From Larix sibirica (taxonomy: Eukaryota; Streptophyta; Pinopsida; Pinales; Pinaceae), in the NCBI GenBank assembly GCA_004151065.3, contig NWUY0300001305.1, positions 58,732 through 73,881 of the forward strand: a stretch of 15,150 nt of DNA. Direction: 5' to 3'. How positions within the stretch are numbered: position 1 is the stretch's first letter; each line of letters opens with the position of its first letter. The notes under the pieces are model-generated. The model did no database searches. It saw only the letters and a program-made list of their open reading frames with translations, and was not told the origin of the DNA. Made by a program: the position numbers and the translations under genes. This document shows positions 1 through 10,201 of this stretch, one piece after another.

Positions 1-1737
1 AGGAGAATCTTGAGTGATAACAATAACTTTACTAGCATGGTAGGCAACGTTGGATTATGTTGAGTAGGATCATTGATGAGTTTTGATAAATCTAAGATAT
101 TTAAGCTAGACCGAAATGGCAAGGTTTTTTGAGTAGGGATGTAAATTGCGTGTGGTGGGGGTGTACCTCTACTCTATGTGTAAGATATTGAAACAAAAGT
201 GTGATGGGGGTATTGAGCAAGGTATTCCCAATCAAAAGATATGCGATCACAGATGCACATATGTGAGTGCTGAGTGGTGGCCATCCACATTTGAGAATAG
301 GGGCATGAATAATAGGAACCCCTCCTTCGATGGGAGGGAGGCCTTGAATCCTTAAAGAACATTAATATGGTAGTGAGTTTGCTATGATTATGACTGAGAG
401 AGAAGTAGTTTTGATGAAGTATGCAACAAGAAAGAACTACCTATGTAACATACCATTCATACCAAAACATAGGTAATGCACATTTAATTCATCAGGTGAA
501 AATGAAACAGTTACCCTCAAAATGGATGGTACAAATATAATGCAAAGATACTAGGTCAGTTACAACATCTAGTTATGTCATTTAATATTTCATATCATAA
601 TGTTGATTCAACTGAAATTCAAAGAACAATAATGATACATTACAACGATAATATGAAACCATGACTAGACACAACCATCCCCGTGTAAAGGCATTACTAG
701 ACAAAGTATGTGAAATATGATCACATCTTCTTGCATCTATGTAATATCAATGAATATATTTACTAGAAGATTGTTTATTTTTCCATGAATTTGCACCAAG
801 GGAACCTGTGCAAGTCCCTTTATTGGTTTCCACAAGAATTATGGAAGTTTGACCATATATGGTAAAATCGCACTTCCATTACTCTATTGGTGTACTTAGG
901 AGGACATTTAGATGTGAATCTGGGCACCGCAGGTAGTGGAATCTCACCCTAACTACTATTTGTTACACACTGAAAAAGTGGCCATCTTGGAGAAGTATAC
1001 TTGTTTTTTGTAGACGTTGTTGCAATGTTGTGTTCATGCATTACACATTTTATAACTTCATTCTAAGGCCTAATGTAGGTAAATTTTAACCAATATATTC
1101 AAGACTAAAAGATAGAAAAGGTGTACACAATTAGTACAATGACACACCCTAGAACTCTTGCAACATTTAGGTTATATACTATCTATAACATTTCACATAA
1201 TTTGTTTTAAAGCATTCCAAGGGTCAAAATTGGGGGTATTACACCTCCCAACTCATTACATACTAATTGGTATTTATTGCAGATATTGCAATTGAGCATA
1301 AAAGGTAGTGCAAATTTAATTAACATGATCTAGTGGAGGGTGCCCCTACCCCTACCCTTGCTCATTTCTCATTATAATATCAAATCAATTCATGCAGAGG
1401 TCAATAAAAAACCTTCCAACTCTAGGTAGGCATTTCCTTTGCAATTTCTATTGTAAATTTAATCTGCTAGTTTTAATTTGGTGCGAGCTAGTCTTGCAAA
1501 GAAGAATGTAAAAAGATGGGATGACTACAATAACAAGAATAAGGAATATGGTTTACACATTTGTAATGGGGACATTCCTAGCCCTAAATCTCACACATTC
1601 CTAACTTTACCCTTTTTCAATCCTTCCATCAAATGCAATCCCTCACTAGACGCATCGAGAGATTGTGTTTTTAGCACCAACTATGCCTTTGATGAATTCC
1701 CAATAGAAGACGAATCAGTGGAACCATAGTGTTGTAA
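1..1737. other. AT-rich intergenic DNA, no supportable gene
   Basis: No reading frame here has a recognisable product. Short open stretches lie at 146-355 on plus and 174-362 on minus, overlap each other and match nothing I know. An open stretch at 1478-1729 opens on TTG, not ATG. It ends just before the PPR fragment but in another frame, so it could be the decayed leader of that gene, though I see no motif to prove it. A small GC-rich inverted repeat (CCCTCC, six-base loop, GGGAGG) lies near 320-340. The rest is AT-rich and unremarkable. Confidence 0.6.
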
Positions 1738-2069
1738 GAAGACTCCTATGTCACTTTTGAGGATGTAAACATGTTGTGTAAGGAAGGACTACTCAAAGAT
1801 GTGTCTAAGATGTTGCATTCCATTATACAACGTGGCATTCAAATAGACGCTAATAGATACACACGCCTCCTGCACATGTGCATCAATACAAAATATTTGG
1901 CTGAAGGTTATAAATGGCTACATACCCATATGATTGAAAATTTTAGTTTAAGATGGATCTCACACATGGAATTTAAATTTAATCCCGTGATTAGGAATCA
2001 TGTTGGTGTTTACGAAGAGGGAGGATAATTATTAATGCTTTAAAAATGATAAAAGTTAGTACTTGGAGA
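1738..2069 (+). pseudogene. PPR protein gene fragment, frameshifted
   Basis: Pentatricopeptide-repeat proteins of land plants bind organellar RNA in mitochondria and plastids, where they direct editing, splicing or processing. The frame from 1738 reads through an LCKEGLLKD element, a repeat ending IIQRGIQIDANRYTRLLHMC, and then LAEGYKWLHTHMI. This is the layout typical of the N-terminal part of plant PLS/DYW-type PPR proteins (LCKEG.LK..., RGI..D...Y..LL..C, LAEGK..H.H.I). It continues as PVIRNHVGVYEEGG, like the usual RNHLV.MYAKCG. A TAA at 2026-2028 then closes it, while the expected continuation (IINALKMIKV, like I..ARKVFD) resumes at 2028 in the next frame and stops at 2070. About 110 codons survive of a gene normally 500-900 codons long. 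The frameshift, missing repeats and missing E/DYW tail mark it as dead. The family assignment is from motif recognition. Confidence 0.68.
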
Positions 2070-4992
2070 TGAACAAAATATAATCTAAGTGAACAAGATT
2101 TGGGAGGTATTGAAACCCATATGAACGAGCTTCAAGGGTGTTTCTTTTTTCTACTGTTTGTTCAAACACATATTCAGGCAAATTGACTATGATATAAAAA
2201 AAGGTTTGCACAAATTTCTCTATGTAACAAAGCATATTGGCCTTGACAAAGAAACCCTGGTATGACTATTTCATTATGAGAATTACTTTCAATGACACAA
2301 TAACGTATCTTGATATTGAATTATTCATTTGGACACTCGGATCCCAAACTTAAAGTTCATTGCTTGGACTAATATCAACCCCAAGTTAGAAGACTTTGTA
2401 ATGTTCTTTACAATATAAATAACTTTGGCATTACTTGTATATTGGTTTAGACAAGTTAGAAGACTCTCTAATGTTCTTTATAATATAAATACTTTTGGCA
2501 TTACTTATATATTGGTTTGTGTCTAGTCAATTAGCTCTAACTTAAGGAAAGCATGGTTTACAAGTGAATCTATTTTGATGGCTAATGCATTTCATCTAAA
2601 CACATGGGACATATAATTTGTGTGGAAACATTGATATTAACTGGAAACTATAATAAAGGAAAAGAAAGAGGCCTTAAAGACAATTAAACTGAAATGGGAA
2701 ATATTAGCAAAAGGCAAAAGGTAGAAGGAAATGCAGGACTACACCCAGATTACTGAAGAACAATTAAAGGACATCAATATCTCTATCTAAACAACTAGGA
2801 GAGGAAGGAAACATGAAAAAAACAAAAAGATAATCTAAGGAACAACAAATAACTAAAGGAAGGAACTGCCAGATTTTAACTAAAGCATAATTTATGTAGG
2901 TGCTTTAGTGCCTATCCATTTAGTCCACCACCTTCTTTAAATTTTATCTTCGTATGTTTCCTCTCTCTTGTTCATTTCAAATAACAGTCATAACACCATG
3001 TTTACAACAAACATAATAGAAAGATTTTAGACATACATGCCAAATTTTGTAATAGATATTTGGTTAAAGAAACATTTTTTTTCTTGTAAATATGTTCCAT
3101 AGCAGTTGGATGTGGGAACATTGATTTCCTCCCAATTAAGTTGTTCGGATGATTTCACCCCATCCTAGCTATGAGTTCACCAACGAGAAGAAGGAAATGT
3201 TAAGACTGTCAAACCACTAAAGCCTTTGCCAAAATCAAATAAAATGTCACTGCTGAGAATTTTACTTATTCTTTCAACTACCCAACTCATGGCACACTTG
3301 ACCTTGCTTCATACAACACAAGAAGCCATCCTTTATTTGTTACATAGTCCCTTAGGAATGCCCTTACCTTTAGTGCTCTTCAATATGATCAAGATAAGCT
3401 CCAAGTAACCGTTTGCTTCCAGTTTTCCTTTAGAAGTATAACTTTCTTGGACAAGGAAATATTTTGACACTATGCATAGTAAAAATAGACCAGAAATCCT
3501 TTTGATATTTTAAATGGTAGCTTAAATTCCTTCTAATAGTGTCTAATACCTCTAAGAATTCACTCTTTCACCCCTCCATGGTTCAACTATTAGGCAAGCT
3601 AAGATGTTTCTCTCTAAAACACTCTTTTTTTCATAAACCTCTTATTTTTCCTCCTTTCTTCTCCCATTCTAATTTTATTTGAATGGATGAGTGAGTGAGA
3701 GACGATGATGAATTTTTACCTCCACTTCTTTCTTGACTCCCTAAATATAGGATCTTGTTACTTTTAAATAGGATTTAGGCACTTTTACACTTAGAATCCT
3801 AAGTCTCAACTCACTTTTTCTTTCTCTTATAACTTTGCATCAATATTTACTTTATAATAAGGTTTTGGGGTCAAGGTTAACATAGAATAAGGAATCTCAT
3901 GGGTCATATAAGGAATCCTCACAAGGCATAGGATTATCACAAGGCATAGGTAATCCCCTCATTTAGACTAGGCAATTTGGATAAATTTGCATTAGTTTAA
4001 GCATTTGTCACTTGCATTTTTTCTTCTTTGAAGCAATCTAGATTAATCCACTTTTAACACAAACAAGGGACCTAAAATCTCTTCTTAATCCTAGTATGAC
4101 CTTTACCTTGCACCCATAAAGCAATATTGGTGAATCATAAAAGACTAATAGAGTGAAATACCTCCCTTTACTCATTTTGTTTTAAGTTACTACTTGCAAT
4201 CATCAAATCACACTTAGGAAATTCATTTAGAGAGAGTAAGAACCCATACATGTTCTCATCTCTTATCTTTATTTGATCCTGATTCCCAATTCGATTACAA
4301 GTTTATCTCAGGAATTTCAACACAGATGTGTTTTACCACTTGAAGCGCACACAAAGAGACCTAGATATTGCTCTCAATTGATTATGCTCTTCATCTTGCA
4401 CTCATAAAGTGATATTGAATCCAAGCCCTTTTGCAAGGCATTGATAAATAAATAAATCAAATTTATTTATTTTGATGGAATAAAGATATACTCCATAAAC
4501 TTTGCCTTAGTCACTTTGGGAGCAGTTCCTATAACTACTCTCTCAAGCTTGATGTTTTTCTCCAAATCTTTCACACATTGTTGTACTAGCCGTTAGTGGC
4601 CTAGGTTCATATGCCTCACCATGAGAGCATGAATTACATACCTATATCACTCTTTCAACTACTATTAAGAGTTGTAACTATTTATTCCAGAATCCCCCAA
4701 TACTATTCTCTAACTTGGTGCATGCCAATTTCCAATTCACAAGCGCTACTATTGTGCAACCAATCACCTTTTTACTCATTCTTATCAAGTCCTCAAAATA
4801 TCCTTCTCTTACTCTTTCCATTTCTTTAACTTTTCAAAATGTATATGAGTACTTTCCTTGTTTTCCTTCTTCACCTTCAGATTCCTAGGAAATTGGTGAA
4901 GTTGAAATCCTTGTTCTTGCAAGTTCAATAATTTCTCATATAAAATCCTTTGTGCTCCATTTATATCATTTTTCACTTCCATATCACATGCT
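2070..4992. other. non-coding region with minor repeats
   Basis: No gene can be supported across this stretch. Open stretches at 3226-3408 (opens on TTG) and 4611-4829 are short and have low-complexity, hydrophobic translations. A 70-bp tandem pair at 2382-2521 is listed separately. A 14-base repeat (TCACAAGGCATAGG) occurs at 3919-3932 and 3937-3950. An AT-only inverted repeat (AAATAAATAAAT facing ATTTATTTATTT) lies around 4445-4473. The section from about 3540 to 4960 is pyrimidine-rich on the plus strand. Confidence 0.6.
2382..2521. repeat. 70-bp tandem duplication
   Basis: Two adjacent units, 2382-2451 and 2452-2521, both begin CAAGTTAGAAGACT and both end near TATATTGGTTT. They have equal length and differ at only a handful of positions (for example TTGTA against CTCTA, and TTGTAT against TTATAT). 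The high similarity suggests a local duplication younger than the decay of the surrounding sequence. No coding sense was seen. Confidence 0.9.
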
Positions 4993-7072
4993 TTAAACCC
5001 AATAAATGGCTATCTCATCATGGTAATATTTCACTTGATGCTCCAACATCTCTATCCTCTTATTGGCTTCTTGTAGTTCTTTCACCATGCCAGTCATTTT
5101 CGTTTTTGTAGCTTGGAAGAAGGAAACTCCCATTGATATCGTGGTTAGGGGATTATCATATATATCTTTAATAAATGGGACCCCATTGGTGACAATAATT
5201 TCTTCATCTTTTGACATTTTTAGTTTCATGTGAGTTTGCTACACCACTTGTTTCCTTTTCTTGTAAAAAATGAATAAGTCTAAGAAAACCACCTATTTTG
5301 TGTCTATAAATGAGATTTTCCTAGATTTAGTCTATGAAAGGGGAGATGGTTTCTTGCCATTGATTTCATCTCTGGAATTCCTGTTAAATTAGGGGAACTT
5401 AGTCCAAGCATTTCTGTTTCTATGCATATTTTTGATGTGCAACAATTGCTTGTTCTTCTTCTCTTGTTCCCTATCATGCTCACCATTAGCTCTAGTGTCT
5501 AATTATTCTTCTACTTTTCAAAGTCATTCTTGTTCAATTACTTGTTCTATGGCCTCCTCCACAAATTTCTTTTGCTTTCTTCCTTTTGTCTTTGTTTCTC
5601 TTATGCACTGGCCCATTTTCATCATATCCTCTCCATAACATCTACCTCTTTTGTATATTTTCTCCTTTATTTAGGTTTCATTATTCGGATAGGGCCAATT
5701 GTACTTCACACCAATAGTGATTTGCTGCTCACGCCTCCTTAATCTTTCCTCACCAAAATGACATGTTATTAGTTTTTGTGCTTCTACTACTATTGCTTTA
5801 GAGTTGCCTATACTATAATATCCTATGGATAGTGGTAATGAGGACCATGGTGCTTTCTTATCTCTTTCTAATAGTCCATCCATGGAAGTCTAATAGGAAA
5901 ATCAAAATATTATCTTGGAATGAACTTTGGTATAATATGTGGAGGTTGGGATGCTCCATATATTCCGAGGTAAGTGTATGTGTCCATTACATACCATTCA
6001 CCCAATGTATTCACTACTTGCATTGCCTCCTTGGTCATACATCGAGCTAGCTTGCAAAACACTAAAGAATACGAGGGAGCAATGGAATTATCATAAATTC
6101 TAGTAAGTTCACTTCTATATTTGTGATCCCATAGGACATAGCAATACACATGAATGCAATTATCTTATGCTTTCCATTGTCATCATGTCCTTGTGAAATG
6201 ATTAGTTGCACAAACAATATCTACTATGAAATATGCCATATAAAAAGTTGTGGGACTAGCTAGAGTAGAGTCTATTTCTCTAGTGATAACATTGCTCAGA
6301 GTGGTGGATAAAATGGTCAATCAATTGGCCGATAAAATGCTCAATCAATTGAGAACTTGGCCCATCTCAACTACTTGATATATGAGTGGATTCCATGATT
6401 CTTTAAACTCTATGGCATCCTTTTCACCATATAACTTGTTAACTAATTCCTTTGGATACCCATAATCCAATATGAGAAGTGAGGTAGGATAGACACCCCG
6501 ATGTCTTGCTCAGAGTAGCTTGTCCTAACTCCACCAACTTTTTAGAATCTTGTGATGGTCTTTGTTAGTGGTAAACTTGGTTACCCATTTTTCATTCATA
6601 TTAACCTCTGTTTTTGGGAACTTATAATGTATATCCAAACTTGAAGTTGGATTGAGGTTATGGCCTTCCCATTCTCATATTTTATCAACTTTTTGTCGAT
6701 ATCAACATGACTATCCAACAATGAAACTACTTCCACTATAGACATTGAGGCTGTCCTAACTACTACCTAGTGAAACATAGATCTTCCTATTGAGTGATGC
6801 ATTTTGAGGTCAAGGCCCACTTGGCCAGGTTGTGAATATATATTTGGATAAATTTCTCCCTTGAATAGTTGATAAACCTCCCCTTGTTGTATCTTTTGTT
6901 TTGAGGCCATCTTGCATTCAATATCATTGTAGTATGGCCTTACTGTTTCTTCCACCACTAGTTCTATGGTAATTTCCTCCTCATGCACAAATTGGGGTGC
7001 TTTTACTTTTTTTGGATTGATTCTTTGGATATGTTTGTCAACCCATGCTTCACACACACATAACCATTTCAA
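4993..7072 (-). pseudogene. decayed long reading frame, unrecognised protein with C-terminal coiled coil
   Basis: Reading from 7072 down to 4993, the translation stays protein-like over about 690 codons but is broken repeatedly. A segment at 7072-6767 contains HEEEITIELVVEE. After a frame change, about 6605-5910 stays in one frame (YGYPKELVNKLYGEKDA, then KYRSELTRIYDNSIAPSY and CKLARCMTKEAMQVVNTLGEW), with internal stops at 6525-6527, 6510-6512, 6345-6347, 6321-6323, 6180-6185 and 6165-6167. After another shift near 5900, 5883-4993 stays in one frame (KKAPWSSLPLSIGYYSIGN, FGEERLRRR, RETKTKGRKQKKFVEEAIEQ), with stops at 5671, 5524, 5518, 5503, 5389, 5332, 5293 and 5239 (lower coordinate of each codon). 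The last part, 5229-4993, reads KELQEANKRIEMLEHQV and predicts a coiled coil. I do not recognise a known domain. It resembles unnamed repeat-associated proteins of gymnosperm genomes, possibly transposon-borne, but that is inference. No protease, reverse transcriptase, RNase H or integrase motif was seen. Confidence 0.55.
6307..6351. repeat. 24-bp tandem duplication inside the minus-strand pseudogene
   Basis: GATAAAATG followed by G or C and TCAATCAATTG occurs at 6307-6327 and 6331-6351, a 24-base period with one mismatch in the shared 21 bases. Because 24 is a multiple of three, the duplication keeps the minus-strand frame and copies an in-frame TGA (6345-6347 and 6321-6323). Confidence 0.9.
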
Positions 7073-7743
7073 CCATTAACATTGTTAGTAGAAATAACTG
7101 AAGCGAATCAATAATGTATTGGTGGTTTCTCATGTGAGTTGGTCTTTGAAAAATTATGGTGAGCAAGGCCATACTTGAGATTTGCATCTTTACTACCCAT
7201 CCCAAGCCTTTCATAGGTTCGTCTAACATAAACCTAACTATATTGATTGCTAAAACAAATATACATTATTAACCACGGATAATTTTCACAAGGCTAGGAA
7301 ATGCCAACATTAGCCAAGATATGGAGGTTCTTTGTATGGACCAAAACCTTTGATGCAACATGGAAACCGTTTGACTGTGTAGCTAGTTTCTCATAAGTTA
7401 CAACTGAGTTTTTATGGCACCTGTATCTATATCGACTATACATGTGAAGGTGCCCAACCCATGGTTGGACCAATTAAACTAAGCAATGTTGTATTACTTT
7501 GCATTGGGTAAGTAAGGAATCAATTCCTTGGGAATATATATTCCTTAATTCAAAATAAGCATGACCATTAGGAAAATAAAATACTACTCGAAAGCAAAAG
7601 AATCCCCTTTCATTATATAACCTTTTCTTGGGGAACGACTTCTATAATATTGTTTGATGTTGATTTCACAATGGGTCTACAGTTTGATGGTGGTCCACGG
7701 ATAGGTGACAATCCTATGAGGATAGGTTTGGAACCCTGGACAA

Positions 7744-7778
<35 letters not shown>

Positions 7779-8138
7779 GGGAAATTATCCACGTACCTTT
7801 AAACAAGTGTCCTTAACAAGAGGCTTGGTTAATGTAAACTTATCATCTTCTCCTTCAACCAAACTCTAGTTGTGGCTTGTCTTTCATGGCTTGCTAGGTT
7901 TCTACCATATAAGAGGTATTTACCTTTTTAAATGGTGGAATTAACCCATGGATGTTATATTATACTACTCCCATCTCAATTTTGATCACTTAGCACTAAT
8001 TTTTAAAATAATGTGATGAAGGTTCGATTATTGTATTGTGTGGTTGCAACCTTAAAACAAATAGACACAGATTATGCAATTTTATTGTATAATCTCTACC
8101 ATAGGCAGGGACTAACCAATACAATATATCACGTTGTT
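7073..8138. other. non-coding region, no gene seen
   Basis: No reading frame of note lies here. The only clear structure is the CT/AT microsatellite at 7744-7778. The plus-strand open stretch starting at 8013 runs into the minisatellite that begins near 8139 and owes its length to it. Confidence 0.6.
7744..7778. repeat. compound microsatellite (TC)n(AT)9
   Basis: A TC/CT dinucleotide run at 7744-7760 passes directly into nine AT units at 7761-7778. Both runs are uninterrupted, so the site is probably length-polymorphic. Confidence 0.97.
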
Positions 8139-8476
8139 TCGAACTTTTGGATGAACATGATATTACATTGTTTGTTTCCAAACTTTTGGATGACCATGAT
8201 GTTTATTGCTATGTTTTCAAATGATATGGCATGCATCACATTAGTCCAAACTTTCAAATGGGCACGGTATTATCATTAAATTTATAAAGGAACACAATAT
8301 ACATTGTGTTGATCCCAACTTTTAGACGAGCGCACCATTTTGTTAACCTTAAATTTCCATGGGGTGCGAAATGTATAACGTCGATCCAAACCTTTGGCAA
8401 GAGTAATGTGTATTGTATCACATTCTTTACAAAATTAAAACAATGCACTACATGTATCACATACTTTTCGCCTGAT

Positions 8477-8562
8477 CTTATCTCGATTGCTGATTCCTTC
8501 CATCCAATGGGCATGGAGCAAAGTCAACCCGTTGGATGGAGGGAATCAACAATCGAGATAAG
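8477..8562. repeat. 86-bp inverted repeat (hairpin)
   Basis: A 35-base left arm (8477-8511) starting CTTATCTCGATTG pairs with a right arm (8528-8562) ending CAATCGAGATAAG across a 16-base loop. Comparing the left arm with the reverse complement of the right arm gives three mismatches, all C/T, which would be tolerated as G-U or A-C pairs in RNA. It interrupts the minisatellite and lacks its AACTTTT motif. It may be a foldback element remnant or a small-RNA-type hairpin. No target-site duplication or terminal motif was identified. Confidence 0.9.
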
Positions 8563-8730
8563 GATGGCCCATACTTTTCAAACTTTTAAAGGAATGTGAT
8601 GTAGATGTCACCAACTCTTGAACTTCAAAATGAGCATGATGTTAAACTTTTCATGGAATGCGATCGACATCACACTAACCCACACTTTTCCATGCATGCA
8701 ATGGCATCTCTTCTTCATAGACTTAAATAG

Positions 8731-8870
8731 ATTTTCAATAAATGCATGCATAATTGCACTTTTCCAAACTTCAAAGGAGTTGGATGTTGCATAGCCTTTG
8801 ATTTTCAATAAATGCATGCATAGTTGCACTTTTCCAAACTTTAGAGGAGTTGGATGTTGTATAGATTTTG
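8731..8870. repeat. 70-bp tandem pair (copy A)
   Basis: Units 8731-8800 and 8801-8870 both begin ATTTTCAATAAATGCATGCAT and continue through TTGCACTTTTCCAAACTT to GGAGTTGGATGTTG. They differ at only a few bases. Each can be read as two roughly 35-base sub-units of the surrounding minisatellite, so this looks like a local higher-order amplification of it. Confidence 0.92.
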
Positions 8871-9784
8871 ATTCTATAAAGGATGCACCCAAATTATTTC
8901 AGAGATATGTTTTATAAGATCAATTAAATGAATAGGACAATGGAAACTTTGAATTCCTTTCAAAACTGAAATAACCAATCAACCATGAAACCATTGTTAA
9001 CATGTAAATGTCAAGAAGCCATATAAATACAAGCTTGTGTATTTACAAGTCTAAAGGCTTTTTTAAAAATTGTTAGTGCTAGTTTGGTCACATGTAGGAA
9101 AAATATAAACACAGATTCATAAATGGAGGGATTATGTTACAATGTAACACAATAGGGTATCGAACCATACAAGGTGAAACCTTATGGTAGATGGCTCCAT
9201 TGTGGAGTGTATGACATGAATGATACAGAGGAAAACCCTCGAGTAGATTTTGTCTCCATTAGAGAATTTAATATACACTAAACAACAAAATCCATTATGG
9301 GGCAAATTACACTTGCAAACCATAAATAACATGTTGGTTTAGTCATTTCCTCTCTGTAAACTACTATAATAATAGACAATATGGTCAAACCAGGGTAAAA
9401 ATATCAATCGTCCCCTCCTCACCCTTTTCCCCTCAACTTCACCTATTGCGAGTTGACTCCTAACCCTTCATTATAAGCCATTTGCTCCGCCATGACACAT
9501 GCACATGAGACTCTAACAGACTTGAAGCCATGACTTCCCAATGACCCCTTCCCTCTTCCCTAGAATATCAGATGCAATGCAACTCAATCATCAACCATAA
9601 TAACAATGGGTAACCTTAAGGGACTTGACCGAATTTAATCCTATAACGTATGACCTCATTGTTGGAAACATGCCTCGGGCATATGGTTCCCCTTATCGAG
9701 CTAACCTTTAAGGCTCATACATATATCACAACCCCATTGATTACATCAACACTCCCTAGATCACCTCGAGAACACCTTGACTAC

Positions 9785-9880
9785 CCCTTCGATTGAGTGG
9801 AAACCCCCTTAATCCACCTCATTATGATTATACCCTTGATTGGGTGGTGAACTCTCGCTCCACCTTATGACCTCCTTGTT
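9785..9880. repeat. imperfect 48-bp repeat (copy A)
   Basis: CCCTTCGATTGAGTGG near 9785 and CCCTTGATTGGGTGG near 9833 each lead, after a C-rich spacer, to TCCACCT.ATTATGA or TCCACCTTATGA. Similarity is imperfect with small gaps. The same pair recurs about 1607 bases downstream because it lies in the large duplicated block. Confidence 0.6.
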
Positions 9881-10200
9881 ATGATCACCTAGTACAATTG
9901 AATAAATTACATACACTATTTATAAACAAAAAAAAACTAAATAAACTTAGCTCTTCAAAAAATAGCAAAGTGTTTAAGATCTCTACTATCCATATCATCT
10001 TTGTATTATTTTATCTAAAAAATATTATTTGAAAAAAATCCCATTTAATTTTTTTGTTTGTTTGCTAGAATTGAATGTGAGTCACCCTAAGAAAAATTAA
10101 CAAAAAAAAATAAAACCCCATTTATAAAACAATCTCCTTATCTCAATTTTCCTCAAAAATAACAACCAATTCCAATTTTTTTCCTTAAAAATAACAATCA

Positions 10201-10201
10201 N
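10201..10201. other. single-N assembly join
   Basis: This is the only ambiguous base seen in the window. It sits exactly between the two 1606-bp copies, as expected when a scaffolder abuts two overlapping contigs and marks the join with one N. To its left the sequence ends inside a 32-base AT-rich tandem repeat. To its right it begins inside the minisatellite. Both are places where an assembler would stop. Confidence 0.93.

Larger units (their letters stand above)
8139..8880. repeat. irregular minisatellite, AACTTTT...GCATGATGT-type unit
   Basis: A diverged unit recurs along the plus strand: CCAAACTTTT, then an A/G-rich spacer with ATG, then a CATGATGT- or ATGTATCAC-like tail. Clear anchors are AACTTTTGGATGA at 8142 and 8181, AACTTTCAAATG near 8249, AACTTTTAGACGAG near 8318, AACCTTTGGCAAG near 8389, AACTTTTAAAGGAATG at 8581, AACTTCAAAATGAGCATGAT at 8621, AACTTTTCATGGAATG at 8645 and ACTTTTCCATGCATGC near 8684. 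Spacing is irregular, about 24-40 bases or roughly twice that. The last section resolves into two better-kept 70-bp units at 8731-8870. The translated plus frame shows the repetition as NFWMNM then NFWMTM. Part of this array (from 8595) is also inside the 1606-bp duplicated block. Confidence 0.75.
8595..10200. repeat. 1606-bp direct duplication, copy A
   Basis: This block begins TGTGATGTAGATG and ends AACAATCA immediately before the single N at 10201. It matches 10202-11807 at a constant offset of 1607, with no indels seen by eye. The only difference noticed is at 10072-10075 (TGAA) against 11679-11682 (CTCC). It covers the end of the minisatellite, two 70-bp units, a C-rich stretch around 9400-9880 and an AT-rich tail from 9900. 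No intact gene lies in it: the minus-strand open stretches at 8608-8892 and 9132-9332 are not recognisable proteins. That copy A stops exactly at the N points to an unmerged contig end. Confidence 0.95.

Noticed and set aside
8013-8599. Plus-strand open frames across the minisatellite
   Set aside because: Their repetitive translations follow the repeat units and the hairpin, with no protein family match.
8608-8892. 94-codon minus-strand frame with internal repetition, also at 10215-10499
   Set aside because: Its repeated KIKGYATSNSFEVWKSA-like pattern is produced by the 70-bp tandem units. It is repeat DNA that happens to be open.
9018-9045. Near-palindrome around AAATACAAGCTTGTGTATTT
   Set aside because: It is short, AT-rich and imperfect, with no element or gene context to give it meaning.
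8595-10200. A long terminal repeat pair of a retrotransposon (8595-10200 and 10202-11807)
   Set aside because: The copies are adjacent with no internal region, show no TG...CA ends or primer-binding site, and meet exactly at an N. An assembly overlap fits better.
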